From Mycobacterium sp. ACS1612 (GTDB taxonomy: Bacteria > Actinomycetota > Actinomycetes > Mycobacteriales > Mycobacteriaceae), in the NCBI RefSeq assembly GCF_001667505.1, contig NZ_LZHZ01000067.1, positions 186,001 through 250,000 of the forward strand: a stretch of DNA of 64,000 bases. The letters run 5' to 3'. Below the pieces are notes generated by a model. The model worked only from the letters and a program-made list of their open reading frames with translations, ran no database searches and was not told the origin of the DNA. Position numbers and translations under genes: made by a program. Of this stretch, positions 27,296 through 35,364 are shown in pieces. The first letter of the stretch is position 1; each line of letters opens with the position of its first letter.

Positions 27296-27870
27296 TCCGC
27301 CTGGCCCAGGTGCTGCTCCTGGTGTCCGCGGGGGCGCTGTGGGCGGCGTCGCGGATGGTGTGGGTTGACGTGCAGTCGTTCGACGGGCTGGGCCAGCCCA
27401 AGACGACCGCGCTGAACGGCGCGGCATGGTCGACGGCGCTGGTGCCGCTCGCGGTGCTCCTGGTGGCTGCTGCGGTGGCGGCGCTGGCGGTGCGAGGTTG
27501 GCCGTTGCGGCTGTTCGCGGTGCTGGTCGCCGCCGCCAGCGCGCTGATGGCCTACCTGGCGATCAGCCTGTGGGTGGTCCGCGACGTCGCGGTGCGGGCC
27601 GCGCATATCGCAGACGTGCCGATCACGAACCTGGTCAACACCCAGCGGCACTACGGCGGTGCCATCGTCGCGCTGGTGGCGGCGGTGGTGACGCTGGCCG
27701 GCGCCGTGCTGCTCGTCCGGTCGGCGGCCAGGGCCAGACCGGAAGCCGCACGCTACGAGCGTCGCGTCACGTCGTCGCCGCAGGAGGCCGCCGCGCCGTC
27801 GGAGCGGGCGATCTGGGACGCCCTCGACGAGGGTCGCGACCCGACCGATCCGGACAACAAGGGTCGGTGA
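27292..27870 (+). CDS. Trp biosynthesis-associated membrane protein (TIGR02234 family, Rv1610-like)
   Basis: A 192-residue protein with four hydrophobic helices (about 3-20, 44-67, 71-95 and 117-141) and a polar C-terminal tail. The W-V-D loop after helix 1 (SRMVWVDVQSFDGLGQPK) is typical of the actinobacterial family always found between trpE and trpC. Function is unknown; a Trp-related transport or assembly role is only suggested by the conserved position. GTG at 27292 overlaps the trpE stop by four bases (GTGA). Confidence 0.85.
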   Translation: MIRLAQVLLLVSAGALWAASRMVWVDVQSFDGLGQPKTTALNGAAWSTALVPLAVLLVAAAVAALAVRGWPLRLFAVLVAAASALMAYLAISLWVVRDVAVRAAHIADVPITNLVNTQRHYGGAIVALVAAVVTLAGAVLLVRSAARARPEAARYERRVTSSPQEAAAPSERAIWDALDEGRDPTDPDNKGR

Positions 27871-27873
27871 TCG

Positions 27874-27924
27874 ATGGTGCTGTGGTGGCGACTACCCTTC
27901 CCTGAAGATCAAACATGCTCCTAG
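27874..27924 (+). CDS. Candidate tryptophan leader peptide upstream of trpC (16 codons)
   Basis: ATG at 27874 opens MVLWWRLPFPEDQTCS and ends at TAG 27922-27924. Trp codons occupy positions 4 and 5 (27883-27888). It lies wholly in the 71-base gap between the membrane protein gene and trpC, three bases after the upstream stop, with AAGGG about ten bases before its ATG. The stop codon abuts GGAAGG, the probable ribosome site of trpC. Tandem Trp codons in a short ORF before a trp gene are the hallmark of a Trp-sensing leader; no such leader at trpC is known to me. It could be chance. Confidence 0.45.
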   Translation: MVLWWRLPFPEDQTCS

Positions 27925-27929
27925 GAAGG
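27896..27929 (+). promoter_or_regulatory. Possible Shine-Dalgarno-sequestering stem in the trpC leader
   Basis: CCTTCC at 27896-27901 is the exact complement of GGAAGG at 27924-27929, with a 22-base loop. GGAAGG is the best ribosome site for the trpC ATG at 27942, 12 bases on. The 5' arm lies within codons 8-10 of the Trp leader ORF, just after the tandem Trp codons, so a ribosome stalled there would open the stem. The pairing is short, so this is a hypothesis. Confidence 0.4.
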
Positions 27930-27941
27930 ACCGCAGCGGGG

Positions 27942-28760
27942 ATGAGTTCGGCGACTGTGCTCGACTCCATCATCGAGGGAGTTCGTGTCGACGTTGCCGC
28001 CCGCGAGGCCGCCGTTCCCCTCGTCGAGATCAAAGCGATGGCCAAGGATGCGCCGCCGCCGCTGGATGTGCTCGCGGCGTTGCGTGCACCGGGCATCGGC
28101 GTGATCGCGGAGGTGAAGCGGGCGAGCCCGTCGCGCGGTGCGCTGGCGTCGATTTCGGATCCGGCCGAACTGGCTCGCGCATACGAGGACGGCGGGGCAC
28201 GCGTCATCAGCGTGCTGACCGAACAGCGCCGGTTCAACGGCTCGCTGGACGATCTCGACGCGGTCCGTGCGGCGGTGTCAATCCCGGTGTTGCGCAAGGA
28301 CTTCATCGTCGGGCCCTACCAGATTCACGAGGCCCGCGCGCACGGCGCGGACATGCTGCTGCTGATCGTCGCGGCGCTGGAGCAGTCGGTGTTGGAGCCG
28401 ATGCTGGACCGAACGGAGTCGCTCGGCATGACGGCGCTCGTCGAGGTGCATACCGAGGAGGAGGCCGACCGCGCGCTGCAGGCTGGCGCGAAGGTGATCG
28501 GTGTCAACGCCCGCAACCTCAAGACGCTTGAGGTCGACCGTGATTGCTTTGCGCGCATCGCACCCGGGTTGCCGAGCAATGTGATTCGGGTTGCCGAGTC
28601 GGGGATCCGTGGCACCGCCGATCTGCTCGCCTATGCGGGAGCGGGCGCCGACGCGGTGCTCGTCGGCGAGGGACTTGTCACCAGCGGCGACCCTCGCAGC
28701 GCCGTTGCCGATTTGGTCACTGCAGGTACCCACCCGTCCTGCCCGAAACCCGCGCGCTGA
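27942..28760 (+). CDS. trpC: Indole-3-glycerol-phosphate synthase
   Basis: Closes the indole ring from CdRP. The 272-residue (beta/alpha)8 protein begins MSSATVLDSIIEGVRVDVAARE, like mycobacterial TrpC, and has IAEVKRASPSRG, LRKDFIVGPYQI, MLLLIVAAL, VIGVNARNLKTLEVD and VAESGIRG with the expected Lys/Glu residues. ATG at 27942 is preferred over 27915, since it matches family length and follows GGAAGG. trpB starts three bases after its stop. Leader control is discussed in the two preceding entries. Confidence 0.96.
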   Translation: MSSATVLDSIIEGVRVDVAAREAAVPLVEIKAMAKDAPPPLDVLAALRAPGIGVIAEVKRASPSRGALASISDPAELARAYEDGGARVISVLTEQRRFNGSLDDLDAVRAAVSIPVLRKDFIVGPYQIHEARAHGADMLLLIVAALEQSVLEPMLDRTESLGMTALVEVHTEEEADRALQAGAKVIGVNARNLKTLEVDRDCFARIAPGLPSNVIRVAESGIRGTADLLAYAGAGADAVLVGEGLVTSGDPRSAVADLVTAGTHPSCPKPAR

Positions 28761-28763
28761 GAA

Positions 28764-30023
28764 GTGGCGGACATCGCCGGCCCCGAGCTGCCGCGTTCCA
28801 GCGCGGCGGTGGCCGAACCCACCGCCCACGACCCTGACGAACGTGGTCATTTCGGCGTCTACGGCGGGCGTTTCGTCGCAGAAGCGTTGATGGCGGTGAT
28901 CGAGGAAGTCACCGCCGCATACGAAAAGGCTCGTGGTGACCAGGCTTTCCTCGATGAGTTGGACCGGTTACAGCGCCACTACAGCGGCCGGCCGTCACCG
29001 CTGTACGAGGCGGAGCGGCTGTCGGACCACGCCGGTGGGGCGCGGATCTTCCTGAAGCGAGAAGACCTCAACCACACCGGATCTCACAAGATCAACAACG
29101 TGTTGGGACAGGCGTTGCTGGCGCGCCAGATGGGCAAGACCCGGGTGATCGCCGAGACCGGTGCCGGCCAGCACGGCGTGGCGACGGCGACGGCGTGCGC
29201 GCTGTTGGGTCTCGAGTGCGTGATCTACATGGGGGCGGTCGACACCGCACGGCAGGCGCTGAATGTGGCGAGGATGCGGTTGCTCGGCGCGACGGTGGTG
29301 TCGGTCGAGGCCGGTTCGAAGACGCTGAAGGACGCGATCAACGAGGCGTTCCGCGATTGGGTGACCAACGCGGACAACACCTATTACTGCTTCGGCACCG
29401 CGGCGGGTCCGCACCCCTTCCCGACCATGGTGCGCGATTTTCAACGGGTGATCGGACTGGAAGCCCGTGCGCAGATCGTCGATCAGGCGGGGCGCCTGCC
29501 GGATGCGGTGACCGCGTGTGTCGGTGGCGGGTCGAATGCGATCGGCATCTTCCACGCCTTCATCGACGATCCCGGCGTGCGCCTGGTCGGCTTCGAGGCC
29601 GCCGGCGATGGGGTCGAGACAGGGCGTCACGCCGCGACATTCACAGGCGGGTCACCTGGTGCGTTCCAAGGGTCGTTCTCTTACCTGTTACAGGACGAGG
29701 ACGGACAGACGATCGAATCGCATTCGATCTCAGCCGGATTGGATTACCCGGGCGTGGGCCCAGAACATGCTTACCTGAAGGACACCGGTCGGGCGGACTA
29801 TCGGCCGATCACCGACACCGAGGCGATGGACGCGTTCTCGCTGCTGTGCCGCACCGAGGGCATCATCCCTGCGATCGAATCCGCGCACGCGGTCGCCGGT
29901 GCGCTGAAGCTGGGCGCCGAGTTGGGCCGCGGGTCAATCGTGTTGGTGAACCTGTCGGGCCGCGGCGACAAGGATGTCGAGACCGCGGCGAAGTGGTTCG
30001 GGTTGTTGGACGGTGCGTCGTGA
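28764..30023 (+). CDS. trpB: Tryptophan synthase beta chain
   Basis: PLP enzyme joining indole and serine to give tryptophan. The 419-residue protein has the PLP lysine in HTGSHKINNVLGQ, the catalytic Glu region TGAGQHGVATATACALLG, the phosphate-binding GGGSNAIGIFHAF and NLSGRGDKD. N-terminus FGVYGGRFVAEALM is standard. GTG at 28764 begins three bases after trpC, and the stop overlaps trpA (GTGA), suiting the obligate alpha2-beta2 complex. Confidence 0.97.
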   Translation: MADIAGPELPRSSAAVAEPTAHDPDERGHFGVYGGRFVAEALMAVIEEVTAAYEKARGDQAFLDELDRLQRHYSGRPSPLYEAERLSDHAGGARIFLKREDLNHTGSHKINNVLGQALLARQMGKTRVIAETGAGQHGVATATACALLGLECVIYMGAVDTARQALNVARMRLLGATVVSVEAGSKTLKDAINEAFRDWVTNADNTYYCFGTAAGPHPFPTMVRDFQRVIGLEARAQIVDQAGRLPDAVTACVGGGSNAIGIFHAFIDDPGVRLVGFEAAGDGVETGRHAATFTGGSPGAFQGSFSYLLQDEDGQTIESHSISAGLDYPGVGPEHAYLKDTGRADYRPITDTEAMDAFSLLCRTEGIIPAIESAHAVAGALKLGAELGRGSIVLVNLSGRGDKDVETAAKWFGLLDGAS

Positions 30024-30808
30024 GCCGGCTTGGTCCATTGTTCTCCGCTTGTCGGGAGGAAGGCCGGTCGGCGCTGATCGGGTATCTGCCCACGGGCTTC
30101 CCCGATGTGCCGACGTCGATCTCGGCGATGACGGCGATGGTCGAATCCGGTTGCGACATCATCGAAGTAGGCATCGCATATTCGGATCCCGGAATGGATG
30201 GCCCGGTGATCGCGGCCGCGACAGAGGTGGCGTTGCGAGGCGGGGTTCGGGTGCGCGACGCACTGGCCGCGGTGGACGCGATCAGCAATGCCGGCGGCCG
30301 GGCCGTGGTAATGACGTATTGGAATCCGGTGCTGCGGTGGGGCGTTGAGGCGTTTGCGCGTGACCTGGCGTCTGCGGGCGGGCTCGGGATGATCACGCCG
30401 GATTTGATCCCCGATGAAGCGTCGGAATGGCTCGAGGTTTCCGAAGCGCACGATTTGGACCGGATCTTCCTGGTGGCACCGTCGTCGACGCCGGAGCGGT
30501 TGGCGGCGACGATCGACGCTTCACGCGGGTTCGTCTACGCCGCGTCGACGATGGGTGTCACGGGTGCGCGCGATGCGGTGTCGGTGGCGGCGCCGGAACT
30601 GGTGCGCAGGGTGAAAGCGTTGTCGGACATTCCCGTTGGGGTCGGCCTGGGTGTGCGATCGCGTGAACAGGCAGCGGAGATCGGCGCATACGCGGACGGG
30701 GTCATCGTGGGGTCGGCATTGGTATCGGCGCTCAAGGACGGAGTTCCGGCGGTGCGTGCCTTGACCGAAGAACTCGCCGATGGAGTGCGGCAGAGGATCA
30801 CTGCGTGA
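30020..30808 (+). CDS. trpA: Tryptophan synthase alpha chain
   Basis: Cleaves indole-3-glycerol phosphate to indole, which is channelled to TrpB. The 262-residue barrel begins MSRLGPLFSACREEGRSALIGYLPTGFPD, has the catalytic Glu in CDIIEVGIAYSDPGMDGP (Glu and the Asp in SDP), and VAPSSTPERLAATI. GTG at 30020 overlaps the trpB stop by four bases and its own stop overlaps lgt likewise. The reading frame extends further upstream inside trpB, but that part is a shadow. Confidence 0.96.
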   Translation: MSRLGPLFSACREEGRSALIGYLPTGFPDVPTSISAMTAMVESGCDIIEVGIAYSDPGMDGPVIAAATEVALRGGVRVRDALAAVDAISNAGGRAVVMTYWNPVLRWGVEAFARDLASAGGLGMITPDLIPDEASEWLEVSEAHDLDRIFLVAPSSTPERLAATIDASRGFVYAASTMGVTGARDAVSVAAPELVRRVKALSDIPVGVGLGVRSREQAAEIGAYADGVIVGSALVSALKDGVPAVRALTEELADGVRQRITA

Positions 30809-32730
30809 CGACGACTTACCTGGCCTACATACCAAGTCCTTCGCAAGGCGTCTGGCATATCGGCCCAGTGCCACTTCGGGCGTACGCGTTGTTCATCATC
30901 GTCGGGATCATCGCGGCGTTGGTGCTTGGTGATCGGCGATGGGTGGCCCGCGGCGGCCAACAGGGCGTCATCTACGACATCGCATTGTGGGCAGTGCCGT
31001 TCGGTCTGATCGGTGGCCGGCTGTATCACGTGATGACCGACTGGCGGACGTACTTCGGTGAAGACGGCGCGGGAGTGGCGGGTGCCCTGCGGATCTGGGA
31101 CGGCGGTCTCGGCATCTGGGGTGCGGTCGCACTGGGGGCGGTCGGTGCGTGGATCGGTTGCAGGCAGAAGGAGATTCCGCTTTCCGCGTTCGGTGACGCG
31201 ATCGCGCCAGGAATCGTTCTGGCCCAGGCCATCGGACGACTGGGTAACTACTTCAACCAAGAGTTGTATGGCAGGCCGACAACGCTGCCGTGGGGGCTGG
31301 AGATCTACGAGCGCCGCGACGCCAGTGGAGCGCTGGACACCCTGAACGGGGTATCGACCGGTCAGCTGATCGAGGTCGTCCACCCGACGTTCTTGTACGA
31401 ATTGTTGTGGAACCTCTTGGTTTTCGCAGCGTTGCTGTGGATCGATAAACGGTTCAAGATCGGCCACGGCCGGCTGTTCGCGATGTATGTGGCGGGCTAC
31501 TGTGTCGGCCGGTTCTGGGTCGAGTTGATGCGCAGCGACGTGGCCACGCACATCGCAGGTATCCGGATCAATTCGTTCACATCGACGTTCGTGTTCATCG
31601 GCGCGGTGGTGTACATCATGGTCGCGCCGAAGGGCAGAGAAGATCCGGCGTCGCTTGTGGGTAAACCGGAAGACGATCATGCGGTGCTGGCGAAAGAGCT
31701 GACGACTGTCGCAGCGACGACGGGCGTGGTGGCTGCCGCCAAGGCTGCGGGTGACGTCGAGGCCGAAGACGCGAAGGCTGCCGCTGAGCCCGAGACAGTA
31801 GACGCCGAAGCCCTTGGGGCCGACGTGGCAGGTGTGCCCGCAGACTCCGTCGAGGACGCCGAGAAGTTCGCGGCGGAGGGCGAGGACGAGGAGCCCGCGG
31901 CGGGCCTGGGTGCGGTCGAGGGCGAGGACGTCGCCGACGCCGTCGACGCCGCGCCGGAGGTGAATGAGGCCGAGGTAGAAGCCGCCGATGAGGCCGAGGC
32001 TGTCGCTGATGAAGCTGCCGCGGGAGCCGAAGACGAAGAGGCCGAGGCTGTCGCCGATGAAGCTGCCGCGGAAGCCGAAGTGGAGCCCGAAGCGCCGAGC
32101 GACGAGGGCGAGGTAGAGGCCGCCGATCAGGCCGAGGCTGTCGGTGATGAAGCCTCGGCAGACCCCGAGGCGGAGCCCGAAGAGGTCGAAGCCGCCGATG
32201 AGACTGTGGCTGCCGCCGACGAGCCCGCTGCAGGCCTTGGTGCGGTCGAGGGTCAGGAAATCGCCGATGCGGTGGATGCTGCGCCCGAGGTTCACGACGC
32301 CGAGGTAGAAGCTGCTGACGAGGTAGAGGCCGTCGCGGATCAGGTAGCCGCGGCAGAACCCGCAGCCGACGACGAACCTTTGTCGGAGGCGGCGGCCGAA
32401 GCCGAGGAACTCGCCGAGGAAGTTATCGAGGCGCCTGACGAGGAAATCGAGGCGGCAGCCGAGTTCGCCGCCGCGTTCTCCGAAGCCGATGCGGTCGAAT
32501 CCGACGACTCCGAGCCGGACGAACACGAGACCGAGGCCGCCGAGGCCGCAGTCGAAGAGACTGAAAGCGAGCCCTCCGAGGAAGAGAAGGAAGCGGTTGT
32601 CGACGAAGCCGCCTCCGCCGCTGACGACGAACCCAAGACCGGTGTTTTGGAGCAGGCGAACCCCGAGCCTCCGAAACAGCCCGGGCCTGCTGCTGGGCGA
32701 CTGAGCCGCTTGTTCCGTCGCAATCGCTGA
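30805..32730 (+). CDS. lgt: Prolipoprotein diacylglyceryl transferase with long acidic C-terminal tail
   Basis: Membrane enzyme that moves diacylglycerol to the lipobox Cys of prolipoproteins. The N-terminal 290 or so residues are the catalytic domain with about seven membrane helices; GGRLYHV, GGLGIWGAV and the signature GRLGNYFNQELYG are clear. Residues about 290-625 are an Ala/Glu/Asp-rich, low-complexity cytoplasmic tail, ending in a basic SRLFRRNR. Typical bacterial Lgt is about 280-300 residues; mycobacterial ones carry tails, but this 641-residue version is long. GTG at 30805 overlaps trpA (GTGA). Confidence 0.95.
   Translation: MTTTYLAYIPSPSQGVWHIGPVPLRAYALFIIVGIIAALVLGDRRWVARGGQQGVIYDIALWAVPFGLIGGRLYHVMTDWRTYFGEDGAGVAGALRIWDGGLGIWGAVALGAVGAWIGCRQKEIPLSAFGDAIAPGIVLAQAIGRLGNYFNQELYGRPTTLPWGLEIYERRDASGALDTLNGVSTGQLIEVVHPTFLYELLWNLLVFAALLWIDKRFKIGHGRLFAMYVAGYCVGRFWVELMRSDVATHIAGIRINSFTSTFVFIGAVVYIMVAPKGREDPASLVGKPEDDHAVLAKELTTVAATTGVVAAAKAAGDVEAEDAKAAAEPETVDAEALGADVAGVPADSVEDAEKFAAEGEDEEPAAGLGAVEGEDVADAVDAAPEVNEAEVEAADEAEAVADEAAAGAEDEEAEAVADEAAAEAEVEPEAPSDEGEVEAADQAEAVGDEASADPEAEPEEVEAADETVAAADEPAAGLGAVEGQEIADAVDAAPEVHDAEVEAADEVEAVADQVAAAEPAADDEPLSEAAAEAEELAEEVIEAPDEEIEAAAEFAAAFSEADAVESDDSEPDEHETEAAEAAVEETESEPSEEEKEAVVDEAASAADDEPKTGVLEQANPEPPKQPGPAAGRLSRLFRRNR
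31903..32350 (+). repeat. Repeat units in the acidic tail of Lgt
   Basis: A block of about 39 residues beginning GLGAVEG occurs at residues 367-405 and again at 477-515 (DNA starts 31903 and 32233, 330 bases apart), sharing AVDAAPEV and EVEAAD. Between them, EAVADEAAA-like segments recur. The tail thus grew by internal duplication rather than by random sequence. Confidence 0.75.
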
Positions 32731-32836
32731 CGGACGTCCTATACCAGAAGCTGCGGCTCACCGACGAAGTGATCCCCAGGCACGAATTCATCCACAGCCT
32801 GCACAGATGTGGTGGCGACTGGTCGGGGTGGCTGAA

Positions 32837-32857
32837 TATTGTCGAAAGTATGTTCGA
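32837..32857 (+). promoter_or_regulatory. LexA (SOS) box on a leaderless promoter
   Basis: TCGAAA-GTAT-GTTCGA (32842-32857) matches the mycobacterial SOS box TCGAAC-N4-GTTCGA at 11 of 12 fixed positions. TATTGT at 32837-32842 is seven bases before ATG 32850, so the box spans the expected start site and the first codons. LexA bound there should block initiation directly. 13E12-family genes with LexA sites are known from M. tuberculosis. Confidence 0.78.
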
Positions 32858-34376
32858 ATCTTTGGTTGCGGCTGCGGTGGGTGCCTCGGGTGCCGGCGCG
32901 GTGGGGGCGTGGGCGCGGGTGGAAAACGCCGCCTGCGCGCGACGTCTGGCAGCCAGCGCCGACATCCTGGAGGCGCGGTTGTCGGCCGTTGGGTCCGCCG
33001 AGCGCGACCAGTGGTGTCTGGACAACTGGGACGCCGTCAGTGCCGAGGTGGCCGCCGAGCAGAACGTCTCCCACGGAGTGGCCTCCCATCAGTTGTTGGT
33101 GGCGATATCACTGCGTGAGCGGCTGCCGCGGGTGGCCGAGGTGTTCGCCACCGGGGCGCTGTCCTATCGGCTGGTGGCCGCGATCGTGTCACGCACCCGG
33201 TTGGTACGTGATCCGCAGGCCCGCGCGGCGCTGGATGCCGCGATCGCCGCCGAGGCGCAAAGCTGGACCAGATTGTCGGCGGCCAAAACCGAGACCGCCA
33301 TCGACGCGCTGATCGATCGGATCGATCCGGGCGCGTTGCGGCGCACCGAGCGCAGCGCGCGTGGCCGGCATCTGGACATCGTGGCCGGCGACGACGGCAG
33401 CGGCCTGGACAGCATCGAGGGCACACTGCTGGCCCCGCACAGCGCCGCGCTCAACGAGCGGCTGCGCACGCTGATCGGCTCGGTGTGCCGCAATGATCCG
33501 CGCACCATCGATCAGTTGCGTGCCGATGCGATGGGGGCGATGGCCACTTATGCCGAGAAGCTGGGCTGTGAGTGTGGTGATCCGCACTGCCCGGCCTCGA
33601 CCGCGGCGGCCGGGTCGGCGTCTGGTGGAGCGGTGATTCATGTGATCGCCGAGCAATCCAGCATGGCCGATGACACACCGGTGCACCTCGACGGTGAAGC
33701 ACCGCCATCGTTCAAATCGGATAAACCGTTGCGCGAACACACGATTGCCGAGCTGAGCGCCCCGGAACCGATGCCAGGGCCGGCGCACACCAACCCGGCG
33801 GCGATCATCGGCGGTGGGATCCTGCCCGCGCCGTTGTTGGCGGCCAAACTGGCGGCCAAAGCGGTCATTCGGCCGCTGATTCATCCCGGTGACGCGCCGC
33901 CTGAACCGCGCTACACCCCGTCGCGCGCGCTGGCCGATTTCGTCCGGTGTCGCGATATGACGTGTCGTTTCCCGGGCTGCGATGAACCGGCCTACCGCTG
34001 CGATTTGGACCACACGATCGCCTACCCGGGCGGGCCGACGTGCGCGTCGAATCTGACGTGTCTGTGTCGAAAACATCATCTACTCAAGACTTTTTGGGGT
34101 TGGTCGGCGCGGCAACTGGCCGACGGCACCCTCGTCTGGTCCGCGCCCAACGGGCGGACCTACACCACCTATCCGGGTGCCCGGTTGCTCTTCCCGCAAC
34201 TGTGCGCACCGACCGCGCCCGTCAGAACACCCACGGTCGCGCCGCCCAAGGCCACCGGGCTGACTATGCCGCGGCGCACACACACCCGCGAACAGCAACG
34301 CCAACACAGCATCGAAGCCGAACGCTGCCTCAACGACCCCTATGTCGCCGAACGCAACAAACCCCCACCGTTCTAG
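32850..34376 (+). CDS. DUF222/13E12-repeat family protein with HNH endonuclease domain
   Basis: A 508-residue protein: the N-terminal two thirds is the helical DUF222 domain (13E12 repeat family), and residues about 365-420 form an HNH nuclease-like module (CRFPGCDEPAYRCDLDHTIAYPGGP, then CLCRKHHLLKT) with four Cys for zinc. Nuclease activity is inferred. It is a dispersed multicopy family in mycobacteria and breaks the lgt-Rv1615 order of M. tuberculosis. ATG at 32850 is preferred over 32769 because of the leaderless -10 and SOS box; SOS induction is expected. Confidence 0.85.
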   Translation: MFESLVAAAVGASGAGAVGAWARVENAACARRLAASADILEARLSAVGSAERDQWCLDNWDAVSAEVAAEQNVSHGVASHQLLVAISLRERLPRVAEVFATGALSYRLVAAIVSRTRLVRDPQARAALDAAIAAEAQSWTRLSAAKTETAIDALIDRIDPGALRRTERSARGRHLDIVAGDDGSGLDSIEGTLLAPHSAALNERLRTLIGSVCRNDPRTIDQLRADAMGAMATYAEKLGCECGDPHCPASTAAAGSASGGAVIHVIAEQSSMADDTPVHLDGEAPPSFKSDKPLREHTIAELSAPEPMPGPAHTNPAAIIGGGILPAPLLAAKLAAKAVIRPLIHPGDAPPEPRYTPSRALADFVRCRDMTCRFPGCDEPAYRCDLDHTIAYPGGPTCASNLTCLCRKHHLLKTFWGWSARQLADGTLVWSAPNGRTYTTYPGARLLFPQLCAPTAPVRTPTVAPPKATGLTMPRRTHTREQQRQHSIEAERCLNDPYVAERNKPPPF

Positions 34377-34383
34377 AGGCACG

Positions 34384-34403
34384 CCCGATAGTTGGCGGGT
34401 TTT
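34384..34403 (+). terminator. Weak terminator-like hairpin after the HNH gene
   Basis: CCCG (34384-34387) and CGGG (34396-34399) can pair, followed at once by TTTT (34400-34403) and a pyrimidine run. The stem is only four pairs, but the T-run is rare in this GC-rich DNA and the site is eight bases after the stop. Confidence 0.35.
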
Positions 34404-34446
34404 CCTTACTTACGACCAGCCGTGTTGCTCTGGCATGCTGGGTGCC

Positions 34447-34899
34447 ATGACCGAGCCGCAGTTCAGTGGCAGTGAAAGCGGCGGCCCGTTCCCGCCGCCC
34501 CCGCAGCAGCCGGGCTACCTGCCGCCGCAATCGGACCAGTACCCGCCACCTCCCGGGCAGTACCCGCCGCCCCCGGGTCAGTACCCGCCGCCGGTCGGCA
34601 CCTACCCGCCGGCGTACTTGGATCCCGCTGCCCCCTATGGCAGGCATCCGCTGACCGGCGAACCGCTCTCGGAGAAGTCGAAGATGATCGCGGGGCTGCT
34701 GCAGCTGCTCGGGCTATTCGGGCTGGTCGGCATCGGCCGTATTTACTTGGGCCACACGGCGCTCGGGGTCGCACAGTTGATCGTCGGGATCGTCACATGC
34801 GGCATCGGCGCAGTGGTGTGGGGCATCATCGACGCGATTCTGATCCTCACCGACAAGGTCCGCGATCCGCAGGGGCGTCCGCTGCGCGATGGCACCTAG
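34447..34899 (+). CDS. Proline-rich TM2-domain membrane protein
   Basis: A 150-residue protein with a Pro/Tyr/Gly-rich N-terminus of about 60 residues containing PPPPGQY-type repeats, then a TM2 domain: two hydrophobic helices (about 82-103 and 107-131) joined by GRIYLGHTALG, with IDAILILTDKVRDPQG after the second. The N-terminal tail is likely disordered and may bind partners. Function unknown. ATG at 34447 (MTEPQFSG) is used; ATG 34438 is an alternative. Its end overlaps the DUF2752 gene by 11 bases. Position matches Rv1615. Confidence 0.82.
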   Translation: MTEPQFSGSESGGPFPPPPQQPGYLPPQSDQYPPPPGQYPPPPGQYPPPVGTYPPAYLDPAAPYGRHPLTGEPLSEKSKMIAGLLQLLGLFGLVGIGRIYLGHTALGVAQLIVGIVTCGIGAVVWGIIDAILILTDKVRDPQGRPLRDGT

Positions 34900-35296
34900 C
34901 ACTATCAGCCGACGGCAGGTCTACGGGGCAATCGGCGCCGGGGCCGCCCTCACCGGCGCGCTGGCCTACATCGGTCTCGGTGATCCGCACCGCTCGGACT
35001 TCGGCTTTCCGCCGTGTCCGTTCAAGGCGCTGACCGGGTGGAACTGCCCGGGTTGCGGCGGTCTGCGCATGACGCACGACGTGCTGCACGGTGACTTTGC
35101 CGCCGCCGTCATGGACAACGCCTTCCTCCTGGTCGGTCTGCCGTTGCTGGCGGCCTGGCTGCTCGTTCGCTGGCGGCGCGGCGAATCGTTGATGCCGAAG
35201 CCTGCTGTCGTCGTGCTCGTCGTCGCCGCATTTACCTGGACGGTGGTACGAAACCTGCCCGGGTTCCCGCTGGTCCCGACGCTGATAACCGGTTAG
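34889..35296 (+). CDS. DUF2752 membrane protein (Rv1616-like)
   Basis: A 135-residue protein with three hydrophobic segments (about 12-30, 74-93 and 105-123). The family signature CPFKALTGWNCPGCGGLRMTHDVLHGD holds three Cys and suggests a metal or redox site at the membrane surface. No function is established. ATG at 34889 overlaps the TM2 gene, so the two form a small operon. gltB follows after an 82-base leader with its own apparent promoter. Confidence 0.82.
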   Translation: MAPSTISRRQVYGAIGAGAALTGALAYIGLGDPHRSDFGFPPCPFKALTGWNCPGCGGLRMTHDVLHGDFAAAVMDNAFLLVGLPLLAAWLLVRWRRGESLMPKPAVVVLVVAAFTWTVVRNLPGFPLVPTLITG

Positions 35297-35312
35297 CTCC
35301 GCAACCCGCTGA

Positions 35313-35364
35313 TACAATCGACAACCGGGCCGGTGCAGTCCCGGACCACGCTTTTCCGGACTGC
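35313..35364 (+). promoter_or_regulatory. gltB promoter and leader hairpin
   Basis: TACAAT at 35313-35318 is a good -10, predicting a leader of about 55 bases. The leader holds GCAGTCCCGGA (35335-35345) pairing with TCCGGACTGC (35355-35364) as ten pairs with one bulged C and a nine-base loop. The hairpin ends one base before GAAGG, the gltB ribosome site. It may tune gltB translation or bind a regulator. Confidence 0.55.

Noticed and set aside
30535..32526. 663-codon frame antisense to trpA and lgt
   Set aside because: It is produced by the repetitive GAG/GCC coding of the acidic Lgt tail; the translation is low-complexity Gly/Arg/Leu without a domain.
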